From Propionibacterium sp. (lineage in GTDB: Bacteria; Actinomycetota; Actinomycetes; Actinomycetales; Actinomycetaceae), in contig JAKECL010000021.1 of the NCBI GenBank assembly GCA_030460725.1, forward strand, positions 1-11,372: DNA of 11,372 bases. Reading direction: 5' to 3'. The notes beneath the pieces were generated by a model. It worked only from the letters and a program-made list of their open reading frames with translations, ran no database searches and was not told where the DNA came from. A program made the translations under genes and the position numbers. Positions 1 through 6,785 of this stretch are shown here, in pieces; position 1 is the stretch's first letter; each line of letters opens with the position of its first letter.

Positions 1-1234
1 GGGGGGCGACGCGCGCGGCCCGCTGGCCGACGAGCTCGACGACCTCGGGGGAGGAGGCGTCCACCCGCTGGGGGGTGACGCGGATCTTCGCCTTGCGCAG
101 CACCTGGGCCAGGTCTCGGCGCTCCTCGGGCAGGCACAGGGTGACGACGTCACCGGAGTGCCCGGCGCGCGCCGTGCGACCCGAGCGGTGCAGGTACTCC
201 TTGTGCTCGCGCGGGGGATCCGCATGGATGACCAGCTCGACATCGGCCACGTCCACACCGCGGGCTGCCACGTCGGTGGCCGCCAGGACCCGGACCTCCC
301 CGGAGTCGAAGGCCGCCAGATTGCGGTCACGCGCATTCTGGGACAGGTTTCCCTGCAGGTCCACGGCCGGGATGCCGGCGGCGGAGAGCTGACGGGCGGT
401 GCGCTTGGCGCGGTGCTTCGTGCGGAAGAAGAGGATGCGACGGCCCGTGCCCGAAGCCAGTGCCTCGATGAGGTCCTTCTTGCGGTCGGCGTCGGCGACC
501 TCGAAGACGTGGTGGGTCATCTGCTCGACCGGGGACTCCGCCGGGTCCACGGAGTGCAGGATCGGGTCGTGCAGGAACTGCTTGACCAGGCGGTCCACGC
601 CATTGTCCAGCGTGGCGGAGAAGAGCATGCGCTGCCCACCCTGGGGGGTGGCGCGCAGGATACGGGTGACGGCGGGAAGGAATCCCATGTCGGCCATGAG
701 GTCGGCCTCGTCGATGACGGTGACCGCGATGTCGGACAGGGTCACCAGACCCTGGCCCATGAGGTCCTCCAGGCGACCGGGGCAGGCCACCACGACGGCT
801 GCGCCGCGGGAGAGTGCCTGCTCCTGGCGGGTCTGCTTGACCCCGCCGAAGATCGTGGTGACCCGCAGTCCGACGGCGCGTCCCAGGGGCTCGATGACCT
901 CGGCGATCTGCGAGGCGAGCTCCCGGGTGGGGGCGAGCACCAGGGCGCGCGGACGGTGGGGGGTGTTCTCGCGTCCGGCCTCGGCCAGGCGGGCGACCAG
1001 CGGGATGGCGAAGGCCAGGGTCTTGCCGGAGCCGGTGCGGCCCCGTCCCAGGACGTCGCGACCCGAGAGGGTGTCGGGCAGGGTGTCGGTCTGGATGGGG
1101 AAGGCCGTGGACTTGCCCTGGCCCTCCAGTACCGCGACGAGCGGTGCGGGGACGCCGAGCGAGGCGAAGGTGGGGGAGGAAGTGGCCGCAGGGGCTTGGA
1201 TGCGTGCCCGTGCGGAGGTGATCGTGGAGGTCAT
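1..1234 (-). CDS. DEAD-box ATP-dependent RNA helicase (3' end outside window)
   Basis: ATP-driven remodelling of RNA duplexes, typically in ribosome assembly, mRNA decay or cold adaptation in the cytoplasm. 411 residues are visible and no stop is reached before the left edge. Motifs in order: Q-motif glutamine Q48; Walker A RTGSGKT 66-72; PTRELA 102-107; CPGR 151-154 (usually TPGR); DEAD 175-178; SAT 206-208; LFF 268-270; ATDVAARGVD 319-328; HRSGRTARAG 349-358. Both RecA-like domains are therefore present, and the missing part is the C-terminal extension that usually separates the RhlE, DeaD and CsdA types. The ATG at 1234 is the first possible start because a TGA lies in frame four codons upstream. 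Only a weak purine stretch (AAGAGAG) precedes it. The gene is divergent from the YdcZ-type transporter. The family call is secure; the subfamily is not. Confidence 0.95.
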   Translation of the reverse strand, partial: MTSTITSARARIQAPAATSSPTFASLGVPAPLVAVLEGQGKSTAFPIQTDTLPDTLSGRDVLGRGRTGSGKTLAFAIPLVARLAEAGRENTPHRPRALVLAPTRELASQIAEVIEPLGRAVGLRVTTIFGGVKQTRQEQALSRGAAVVVACPGRLEDLMGQGLVTLSDIAVTVIDEADLMADMGFLPAVTRILRATPQGGQRMLFSATLDNGVDRLVKQFLHDPILHSVDPAESPVEQMTHHVFEVADADRKKDLIEALASGTGRRILFFRTKHRAKRTARQLSAAGIPAVDLQGNLSQNARDRNLAAFDSGEVRVLAATDVAARGVDVADVELVIHADPPREHKEYLHRSGRTARAGHSGDVVTLCLPEERRDLAQVLRKAKIRVTPQRVDASSPEVVELVGQRAARVAP

Positions 1235-1519
1235 GGACTCTCTTCAACGGACCTGCCGGTCCGGATGTTCGAGGACTGATGGCGAAGGCGCCCGGTGGCG
1301 CATCCGTTCGCCGTGCGAAGGCAACCCCGCCGCCTGACGGTCGGGCGGGGCCGGGCTCAGTGATCGGCCCGGAGAAGCGTTCAACGACGCGGGCGGTGTG
1401 CAGGACCGCCACCTCCGAGGCTAGCACGCGGAGGAGTCGGCACTGCTGAGAGGTGGTTCACGCCCCGGCGCCAGTGGCGACATCGTGCCGGGCCCGTCGC
1501 CGGTCCCTAGGCTGCACCC
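1235..1519. other. Divergent intergenic region with two GC hairpins
   Basis: No convincing gene was found in these 285 bases, which separate the minus-strand helicase from the plus-strand transporter unit. Two adjacent inverted repeats are visible: CCCCGCC 1325-1331 pairing with GGCGGGG 1344-1350, and CCGGGC 1351-1356 pairing with GCCCGG 1367-1372. On the minus strand they would lie in a 5' leader of the helicase mRNA. Long structured leaders are known for cold-inducible DEAD-box helicases, but that role here is inference. A TAGCCT hexamer on the minus strand near 1411-1416 could be a -10 box, with no good -35 partner. Confidence 0.4.
1508..1513 (+). promoter_or_regulatory. Candidate -10 box TAGGCT, leaderless type
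   Basis: TAGGCT lies exactly six bases before a GTG at 1520, so transcription would start at or next to that GTG. The same hexamer with the same spacing precedes the Fur-like gene on the other strand of this window. No convincing -35 element is seen 16-18 bases upstream. Confidence 0.45.
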
Positions 1520-1657
1520 GTGACCGATGACCGCCTCCCTCCCGGCTCCTGGGCCCGGCTGCCCCTGTGCGCCGTGCGCTCCCCGCGTCTCCGCCCGTCG
1601 TGTTCCGTGGGCGTCCACGCTGGCCCCGTCCCGGCCGACGGTGGGAGTCGGCGATGA
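1520..1657 (+). CDS. Possible 45-codon leader ORF coupled to the transporter
   Basis: A GTG at 1520, six bases after the TAGGCT hexamer, opens a 45-codon frame. It ends with a TGA at 1655-1657 that overlaps the ATG of the following transporter (ATGA). The peptide is arginine- and proline-rich with two cysteines (residues 17 and 28), and has no membrane segment or recognisable domain. It has no Shine-Dalgarno sequence and would depend on leaderless initiation. The position and the exact stop/start overlap suggest a translated leader controlling the transporter by coupling. Random open frames are common at this GC content, so it may instead be an untranslated leader of about 134 bases. Confidence 0.35.
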   Translation: MTDDRLPPGSWARLPLCAVRSPRLRPSCSVGVHAGPVPADGGSRR

Positions 1658-2583
1658 TCGGCGGCGTCCTGGCGGGCATCTCGGTGGGACTGGTGCTCCC
1701 GGTCCAGACGACGATCAACACGCGGCTCGGGCGCCGAATGGGATCCGTCTTCGCAGCCTCCCTGGTCTCCTTCTCGGTGGGCACCCTGGTGCTCCTGGTC
1801 GCCCTGGGCGTGACCCGTCCGGGGATCGCCTGGGACACACTCCCGCGCCAGCCCTGGTGGATCTGGTCGGGTGGCCTGTGCGGTGTCGCCTTCCTCACCT
1901 TCAACATCGTCCTCATGCGGGCGCTCGGGGCGTCCTCGGCGGTGGTGCTGCCCATCGTGGGTCAGGTGGTCGGCGGTGTCCTCATCGATGCGACGGGGGC
2001 ACTGGGAGCAACACGGGTGGCCCTGGGGCCGACCAGGGGTGCCGGCGCGCTGTTGGTGGTCCTCGGCGCGGTCCTGGCGAACATGCGGCCCCGACGTGGG
2101 GGTGTCTCCGCAGACGACCAGGGTGGTCCGGGTCGGCTGCGTGTCCTCGCCCTGGGAGGGGCGGCGGTCCTCACCGGCACCCTCTCCGCCGTCCAGGCGA
2201 CGGTCAATGGTCGGCTCGGAGTCGTCTCGGGGTCCGCGCTGCTCGCGGCGGCGGTCTCCTTCGTGGTGGGGACCCTGACCCTGGTCGTGGTGGTGTCCGC
2301 ACTGCGGGTGCAGCCCCGCCTGCGGGAGGTGACGGCGACGGAGCCGTGGTGGATCTGGATCGGGGGAGTGCTCGGCGCGGGATTCGTGCTCGCGAACTCC
2401 GCAATTGCGCCGGTGCTCGGGACCGGCCTGACGGTCTCGGTGGTCCTGCTGGGTCAGATCGTCTTGGGACTGGTGGTCGATCATGTGGGCCTGCTGGGTG
2501 CACCCCGGCGGCCGGTAGGTGCGCTGAGGGTGCTGGGTGCGCTCACGGTCCTGGCGGGGGTGGCACTGGTCCGTCTCGTCTGA
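1654..2583 (+). CDS. YdcZ-family (DUF606) DMT transporter, internally duplicated
   Basis: A 309-residue integral membrane protein, probably an inner-membrane exporter of unknown substrate in the drug/metabolite transporter superfamily. The single-domain YdcZ unit is about 140-150 residues. Here two units are fused, and the halves align directly: VQTTINTRLG 17-26 with VQATVNGRLG 180-189, PWWIW 67-71 with PWWIW 231-235, and the glycine-rich GQVVGG segment near 103-108 with GQIVLG near 267-272. About ten hydrophobic segments are visible. A charged linker (about 145-163) joins the halves. The ATG at 1654 is preferred over the upstream in-frame ATG at 1567 because GGGAG at 1643-1647 sits six bases before it, and because the extra 29 residues would be an arginine/proline-rich, non-membrane tail. 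The substrate is not predictable. Confidence 0.85.
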   Translation: MIGGVLAGISVGLVLPVQTTINTRLGRRMGSVFAASLVSFSVGTLVLLVALGVTRPGIAWDTLPRQPWWIWSGGLCGVAFLTFNIVLMRALGASSAVVLPIVGQVVGGVLIDATGALGATRVALGPTRGAGALLVVLGAVLANMRPRRGGVSADDQGGPGRLRVLALGGAAVLTGTLSAVQATVNGRLGVVSGSALLAAAVSFVVGTLTLVVVVSALRVQPRLREVTATEPWWIWIGGVLGAGFVLANSAIAPVLGTGLTVSVVLLGQIVLGLVVDHVGLLGAPRRPVGALRVLGALTVLAGVALVRLV

Positions 2584-2688
2584 GCACCAGCACCAGTGCG
2601 AGGGCGACTGGCGCCTGTGCCGGGAGAGGCACCGACCCGCCGGACACACCCACGGCCCACATCGCCCCCGCGTGGAACCCGGTCGCGG

Positions 2689-2719
2689 ACCCTCCGCCGT
2701 CCGCGCCGTGGTGGAGGGT
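2689..2719. terminator. Weak terminator-like inverted repeat
   Basis: ACCCTCC 2689-2695 pairs perfectly with GGAGGGT 2713-2719 across a 17-base loop. It lies about 105 bases after the transporter stop and has no T-run, so it may be a factor-independent terminator without U-tract, an operator, or chance. Confidence 0.2.
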
Positions 2720-2741
2720 GTCCCCGCGCCCGCAGACGCAT

Positions 2742-2747
2742 TAGTCT
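2742..2747 (+). promoter_or_regulatory. Candidate -10 box for the glsA operon
   Basis: TAGTCT fits the TANNNT pattern, and transcription would begin near 2753-2754. That gives a leader of about 38 bases with Shine-Dalgarno motifs before the ATG at 2792. An in-frame GTG sits at 2753, so a leaderless glutaminase 13 residues longer is an alternative. No strong -35 is visible. Confidence 0.35.
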
Positions 2748-2776
2748 GCCCTGTGCAGGCGCGCACGGTGTGCACC

Positions 2777-2787
2777 GGAGGCGGAGG
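2777..2787 (+). promoter_or_regulatory. glsA: Double Shine-Dalgarno before glsA
   Basis: Two GGAGG motifs, 2777-2781 and 2783-2787, lie 10 and 4 bases before the ATG at 2792. They support 2792 as the translation start over the upstream in-frame GTG at 2753. Confidence 0.6.
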
Positions 2788-2791
2788 ACAC

Positions 2792-3808
2792 ATGGACATC
2801 GACGTGACCGGAGTGCCCACCAGGGTCTCCACCGGGCACCTCCCCGGAGCTGAGACAGTCGAGGAGGCGATCAGCGCCGCTGTGACCCACGCGCTCCCGC
2901 ACACCGAGGGAGCAGTGGCCGACTACATCCCCACCCTCGCCGCCGCCGACCCCGAGACCTTCGGGGTCGCCCTGGCAGAGGTGGACGGCGACGTCCACGA
3001 GTGGGGGGACTCCCGCGTGGAGTTCTCGATCCAGTCCATCTCCAAGGCCTTCGTCTATGCGCTGGTCTGCGAGGAACTCGGACACGCCACGGTCCATGAG
3101 CGGGTCGGGGTGAACAACACCGGTCTCCCCTTCAACTCCGTCATGGCGCTCGAACTCAATGACGGGCACCCCATGAATCCCATGGTCAACGCGGGCGCCC
3201 TCGTCACCACCTCGCTGGTCCCCGCCCCCACGCCCGCCCGCCAGTGGGACCACATCAGGCGCGGCCTGGGTGCCTTCTGCGGGCGCGAGCTCGACGTCGA
3301 TGAGCAGACCTACCGCGCCGAGTCGCGCACCAATGGCCGCAACCGCGCCATCGCCCAACTCCTCGCCTCCTACGGGCGCCTCGACGGCGACGCAGAGGCC
3401 GTGGTGGACGTCTACACGCGCCAGTGCTCCCTCGCGGTCACCACCCGCGACCTCGCGGTGATGGGGGCGACCCTCGCGGACGGCGGGGTGAACCCGGTGA
3501 CCGGCCAGCAGGTCGTCTCCGCATCGGTGTGCCGCGACACGCTCGCAGTCCTCGCCTCCACCGGGCTGTACGAGCGCTCCGGTGAGTGGCTCTTCGAGAT
3601 CGGCCTGCCCGGCAAGTCCGGGGTGTCGGGGGGCATCCTCACGGTCTCACCCGGCAAGGCGGGGATCGCGGCGTTCTCGCCCCGCCTCGACGGTGCCGGA
3701 AACTCCGTGCGCGCCCAGCGCGTCACCGCTCACCTCTCCCGTTCCCTGGGACTCGACGTCTTCGCATCCGCCGCCTCGACAAAGGAGCATGACCTTGACC
3801 AGCACTGA
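2792..3808 (+). CDS. glsA: Glutaminase (serine-dependent beta-lactamase fold)
   Basis: Hydrolyses L-glutamine to L-glutamate and ammonia in the cytoplasm. The 338 residues match the usual length of single-domain bacterial glutaminases. The catalytic Ser-x-x-Lys motif is S82-I-S-K85. Further active-site positions known from the family are present at the expected spacing: N133 in NPMVNAGA, E177, N184, Y208, Y260, and the late KSGVSGG motif at 275-281. No signal peptide or C-terminal STAS or ankyrin extension is seen. The start is set by the GGAGG motifs; an in-frame GTG at 2753 is an alternative. The stop overlaps the start region of the following permease by 14-20 bases, which implies co-translation. 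In some bacteria glutaminase-derived ammonia serves acid resistance with a partner antiporter, but the neighbour here is an MFS protein of another family, so that role is speculative. Confidence 0.95.
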   Translation: MDIDVTGVPTRVSTGHLPGAETVEEAISAAVTHALPHTEGAVADYIPTLAAADPETFGVALAEVDGDVHEWGDSRVEFSIQSISKAFVYALVCEELGHATVHERVGVNNTGLPFNSVMALELNDGHPMNPMVNAGALVTTSLVPAPTPARQWDHIRRGLGAFCGRELDVDEQTYRAESRTNGRNRAIAQLLASYGRLDGDAEAVVDVYTRQCSLAVTTRDLAVMGATLADGGVNPVTGQQVVSASVCRDTLAVLASTGLYERSGEWLFEIGLPGKSGVSGGILTVSPGKAGIAAFSPRLDGAGNSVRAQRVTAHLSRSLGLDVFASAASTKEHDLDQH

Positions 3809-5429
3809 CACCCCGACGGTCGCTTCGGTGGGGAGGGCATCATGGGTTCCCATGATCGGGCTGTTCCTCACCCAGGTGCTCATGTCCTTCAACGTCGCTG
3901 CACTCCCGGTGTCCATGGGCGGGATGGTGGAGGACTTCGATGTCCCCTCCACGACCGTGAGCACCGCCATCGTCACCTACGGCCTCGTGGTCGCCGCCCT
4001 GGTGATGGTCGGGGCGTAGCTCGGGCGACGCGTGGGATGGTCACGGATCTTCCGCAGCGTGATCGTCGTCTTCGGGATCTCCTCCGCCATGATGATCGCA
4101 GCTCCCTCCGTCGCCTGGGTCATCGCCGCCCAGGGGCTCGCGGGTGCCAGTGCGGCGATCATCGTGCCCTCCCTGGTCGCCCTCATCGCCGAGAACTACC
4201 ACGGCGACCAACAGGCCACGGCCATCGGTTCGCTGGGTTCGGCCCGCGCCATCTCCGGTGTGTCCGCCTTCTTCATCGGCGGGGCGCTGGGCACCTTGGT
4301 CGGGTGGCGTCCCGTGTTCGGGGTGACGCTCGCCCTGGCCGTCGTGGTCTTCCTCCTCTCCTTCCGCCTCCGCGGGGACGAGGGCGACCCCGAGGTCTCC
4401 ATCGACGCGGTGGGTGCGCTCTTCATCGGCTGCGCCATCGTCTCCCTCACACTCGGGTTCAACAACCTCAACGGGTGGGGAGTCCTGCGGGCGAGTGGAT
4501 CCGCCCCCTTCGACATCCTCGGCGTCTCTCCGGCCCCGGTCCTGGTCCTCATCGGCGTGGTCCTGGTCCAGGCCTTCCTCGCCTGGACCCGTCATCGCGA
4601 GGCGACGGGCAAGCCCACCCTGGTGAGCCTCTCGGTCGTGGGGTCCTCCCAGGAACGTGCGGCAGTGGTGGCCATGTTCGTCGTGGTCAGCCTGGAGGCG
4701 GCGCTCAACTTCAGCGTCCCCCTCTACATCCAGATCGTCCAGGGGCGCACCCCCTTCGCCACCTCGGTGGCGATGATGCCCTTCAACCTCACCGTGTTCG
4801 TCACGGCGTTGCTCGTGGTGCGCCTCTACAAGCGCTTCACACCGCGCCAGATCGGTGTCACAGGGTTCATCCTCACCACCGCCGCCCTGGCCTGGCTCTC
4901 CTTCGTGGTGACGAACAACTGGCAGACGGTGCCCACGATCCTGGGACTCGTCGTCTTCGGCATCGGGCAGGGCGCACTGGTGACCCTCGTCTTCAATGTC
5001 CTCGTCACCGCCTCACCCAAGGAACTCGCCGGGGACGTCGGGTCCGTGCGCGGCACCACCCAGAACCTCGCCTCCGCGGTGGGCACGGCCGTCGCCGGCG
5101 CGCTGCTGGTCTCCCTGTTGACGCTCAGCCTGGGGCGCGCCCTGGTCGAGCGCGACTACGTGCCTGAGGAGATCGCCGAGCACACCTCCCTCCAGGACCC
5201 CAACTTCATCCCCAATGACCAGCTGCGCGCCTCCCTGGAGGAGACGGGGGCCAGCACCGAACAGGTCGAGGACTTCGTCGCCCTCAACACCGATGCCCGC
5301 CTGCGGGCCCTGCAGCTGGGTCTCCTGATCCTCTCGGGCGTGAGCGCGCTGGCGATCCTGCCCGCGACGCGGCTGCCCGACTACACGCCTGCCGAGATCC
5401 CCGATCCCTCACCGGCCTCGGGTGAGTGA
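3789..5429 (+). pseudogene. MFS transporter (DHA2-like, 14 TM) interrupted by in-frame amber codon
   Basis: One continuous reading frame of 546 codons encodes a major facilitator permease, broken only by TAG at 4017-4019 (codon 77). The upstream part (76 residues) carries TM1 and TM2. The downstream part (from 4020) carries the remaining TMs and a C-terminal tail ending in DPSPASGE. The stop falls in the cytoplasmic loop between TM2 and TM3, at a variable position of MFS motif A (GA-stop-LGRRVGWSRIF), where Lys, Arg or Gln is common; CAG to TAG is a single transition. No other stop or frameshift occurs, so the lesion is recent, a sequencing error, or read through. Restart at GTG 4032 lacks a Shine-Dalgarno and would lose TM1-2. 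Start: AAAGGAG 3781-3787 sits only one base before ATG 3789 but seven before TTG 3795, so TTG may be the true start. Overlaps glsA upstream and the AI-2E-family gene downstream. Substrate unknown. Confidence 0.85.
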
Positions 5430-6595
5430 CAGTGGTTGAGGCACCACGACCCTGGATGGAGCGCATCGGGACCTGGTCGTGGCGCTTCGTCGGGATCTGC
5501 GCGGCCCTCGTCATCCTCGCCCTGGGTGCTTCCCGCCTGAGGGTGGTGCTGGTCGCTGCGTTCCTGGGACTGGTGCTCACGGCCGTCCTGCGCCCGATGG
5601 TGGAGTTCCTGCGACGCCACCTGCCCGCCCCGATCGCCGTCGCGCTGAGCCTGCTGACAGGGGCGTTGCTGGTGCTGGCCCTGTTCTGCATCGCGGTGGT
5701 GGGCATCTCCTCCCAGCGGGACCTCGTCGTGCGCGGCACGGGGGAGGGGATCGCGGATCTCCCGCGTGCCCTGCGCGAGGGAGGCCTGCCCCTGACGATC
5801 GCCGATGAGGACATCGAGGGATGGACCGTCGCAGGGCTGGCTTGGCTGCGGGCCAACTCGTGGGGACTGGCGGGCTTCGCCGCCACCCAGGTCGGCACCG
5901 TCGCGGTGTTCGGTATGGTCATCGCCTTCGGGGTCTTCACCTCCGTGTGTCTCCTGGTCGGTGGGGACAGGATGTGGTCCTGGTTCCTCGACCAGGTGCC
6001 GCTGCGCACGCGCAGGTCCTGGGACGTGGCGGGCCACGCCGCCTGGTCCTTCTTCGGGGGCTACACGCGGGGCGCATTCTCCGTCGCGGGCATGGTCGGG
6101 ATCATTGCGTGGGTGGTGCTGAGGCTGCTGGGCGTCCCCCTCTCCACTCCGCTGGCGATCCTGGTGTTCCTGGGCTCCTTCATCCCCCTCATCGGCGCTC
6201 CTGCCGCGATGTCCCTGGCGATCCTGGTGGCGCTGGCCTCCAACGGGGTGTGGAGTGCGGTCATCGTGGGCGTCGCCATTGCCCTGGTCGGCCAGGTGGA
6301 GGGCAACATCCTGGAGCCCCTGGTGATGGGACGACACGCCCATCTTCACCCCTTCGCGGTCGGTGCCGCGGTCACTGTCGGCACCGTCCTGGGAGGCCTC
6401 ATCGGCGCCCTGGTGGCAGTGCCCGTGGTCGGTGTCAGCTGGTACGTCTTCGATGCGCTGCGCGGGCGGGACCGCGCCCTCGTGCAGCCGCCGGTGCAGG
6501 AGGCGGAGGGCGGGGCCCGCGCTGACGTCAGTGTGGACGTCGGTGCGGATGTCGGTGCCGAGGTGGCGAACGGGGGCGAGGGCGCGCACTCCTGA
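5426..6595 (+). CDS. AI-2E/PerM family permease
   Basis: A 389-residue polytopic membrane protein of the family that includes TqsA, YdiK and PerM. Members have been linked to autoinducer-2 export or cation transport, but most are uncharacterised. Hydrophobic segments lie near 20-53, 69-95, 150-178, 218-237, 240-275, 277-290 and 308-343. A long extramembrane stretch (96-140) follows the first pairs, as is typical. The family signatures IPLIGA (253-258) and QVEGNILEPLVMGR (290-303) are present. The hydrophilic tail (345-389) contains a DVGA tetrapeptide repeat. The GTG at 5426 overlaps the MFS stop (TGA 5427-5429) with no clear Shine-Dalgarno, so translation probably depends on ribosomes finishing the upstream gene, and the amber codon there could reduce its expression. 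GTG 5432 and ATG 5456 are alternative starts. Confidence 0.9.
   Translation: MTVVEAPRPWMERIGTWSWRFVGICAALVILALGASRLRVVLVAAFLGLVLTAVLRPMVEFLRRHLPAPIAVALSLLTGALLVLALFCIAVVGISSQRDLVVRGTGEGIADLPRALREGGLPLTIADEDIEGWTVAGLAWLRANSWGLAGFAATQVGTVAVFGMVIAFGVFTSVCLLVGGDRMWSWFLDQVPLRTRRSWDVAGHAAWSFFGGYTRGAFSVAGMVGIIAWVVLRLLGVPLSTPLAILVFLGSFIPLIGAPAAMSLAILVALASNGVWSAVIVGVAIALVGQVEGNILEPLVMGRHAHLHPFAVGAAVTVGTVLGGLIGALVAVPVVGVSWYVFDALRGRDRALVQPPVQEAEGGARADVSVDVGADVGAEVANGGEGAHS
6524..6571 (+). repeat. 12-bp coding tandem repeat (DVGA tail)
   Basis: Three clear 12-base units begin at 6524, 6536 and 6548 (consensus GACGTCGGTGCG), with a decayed fourth at 6560. They encode DVSV, DVGA, DVGA and EVAN in the C-terminal tail of the AI-2E-family permease. 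The first two units differ at only two bases, and each of the first three differs from the consensus by at most two. Confidence 0.8.
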
Positions 6596-6601
6596 GCGCC
6601 C

Positions 6602-6697
6602 GCTTTGGTGGACGTCCGCCCTGGCGGACACCCGCTCGGGTGGACGCCCGCTCTGGTCGACGTCCGACTTGGTGGACACTCGCTCGGGTGGATGCCT
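6602..6697. repeat. Six-copy 16-bp tandem repeat
   Basis: Six units start at 6602, 6618, 6634, 6650, 6666 and 6682, with consensus GCTCTGGTGGACGYCC. A higher-order period of 48 bp is visible: 6598-6645 and 6646-6693 agree at 41 of 48 positions, more than neighbouring 16-mers do, so a three-unit block appears to have duplicated. The first units also form a hairpin, GTCCGC 6614-6619 with GCGGAC 6624-6629 and a 4-base loop. It lies directly after the stop of the AI-2E-family gene and may act as a terminator, a slippage-prone minisatellite, or neither. Confidence 0.85.
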
Positions 6698-6698
6698 G

Positions 6699-6722
6699 CC
6701 TCGCGGCCTCGCGGCCTCGCGG
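6699..6722. repeat. Three-copy 8-bp tandem repeat CCTCGCGG
   Basis: Three perfect copies of CCTCGCGG begin at 6699, 6707 and 6715, directly after the 16-bp array. The unit is unrelated to the 16-mer, so this is an independent slippage tract. Confidence 0.85.
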
Positions 6723-6773
6723 TCACAGGGGCCCACGGTGCGATCTCCCCCTACGGTGGGGACGCGGTGACGC

Positions 6774-6779
6774 TAGCGT
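6774..6779 (+). promoter_or_regulatory. Candidate leaderless -10 box TAGCGT
   Basis: TAGCGT lies six bases before the ATG at 6786, and no Shine-Dalgarno precedes that ATG. The arrangement fits a leaderless transcript. No clear -35 is seen. Confidence 0.5.
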
Positions 6780-6785
6780 CGCGCC

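Larger units (their letters stand above)
2584..2791. other. Intergenic region upstream of glsA
   Basis: About 208 bases with no supported gene, although several frames stay open because of the GC content. It holds a possible terminator-like inverted repeat (2689-2719) for the upstream transporter, a -10-like TAGTCT at 2742-2747, and two GGAGG motifs before the glutaminase ATG. Confidence 0.5.
6596..6785. other. Repeat-filled intergenic region
   Basis: 190 bases between the AI-2E-family gene and the PLP-enzyme gene without a supported gene. They consist largely of the 16-bp and 8-bp tandem arrays, followed by about 50 bases that end in the candidate promoter of the next gene. A minus-strand frame crossing the array is repeat-derived and lacks coding features. 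Confidence 0.7.

Noticed and set aside
158..1279. A 373-codon plus-strand frame opposite the helicase
   Set aside because: The minus strand has all helicase motifs in order. The opposite frame has low-complexity Gly/Asp/Arg composition and exists only because stops are rare at this GC content.
1507..2904. A 465-codon minus-strand frame across the YdcZ-type transporter and the glsA start
   Set aside because: No domain, no hydrophobic pattern, and it crosses two well-supported genes. An antisense shadow.
4017..4019. Pyrrolysine or other programmed recoding at the amber codon
   Set aside because: The position is a variable, normally ordinary residue in a transporter loop, and nothing in the window suggests recoding machinery. 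A mutation or error is simpler.
3842..5167. A 441-codon plus-strand frame inside the interrupted MFS gene
   Set aside because: It is the +2 shadow of a clear permease frame and is rich in Arg, Gly and His without membrane character. It does not replace the broken gene.
6602..6722. A CRISPR-like array
   Set aside because: Units abut without unique spacers and are only 8 or 16 bp long, and no cas genes are nearby. It is a tandem repeat.
5381..6736. A minus-strand frame encoding a repeated PPERVS-type peptide
   Set aside because: The peptide repeat is only the translation of the 16-bp DNA array (48 bp is a multiple of three). The rest is antisense to the AI-2E-family gene.
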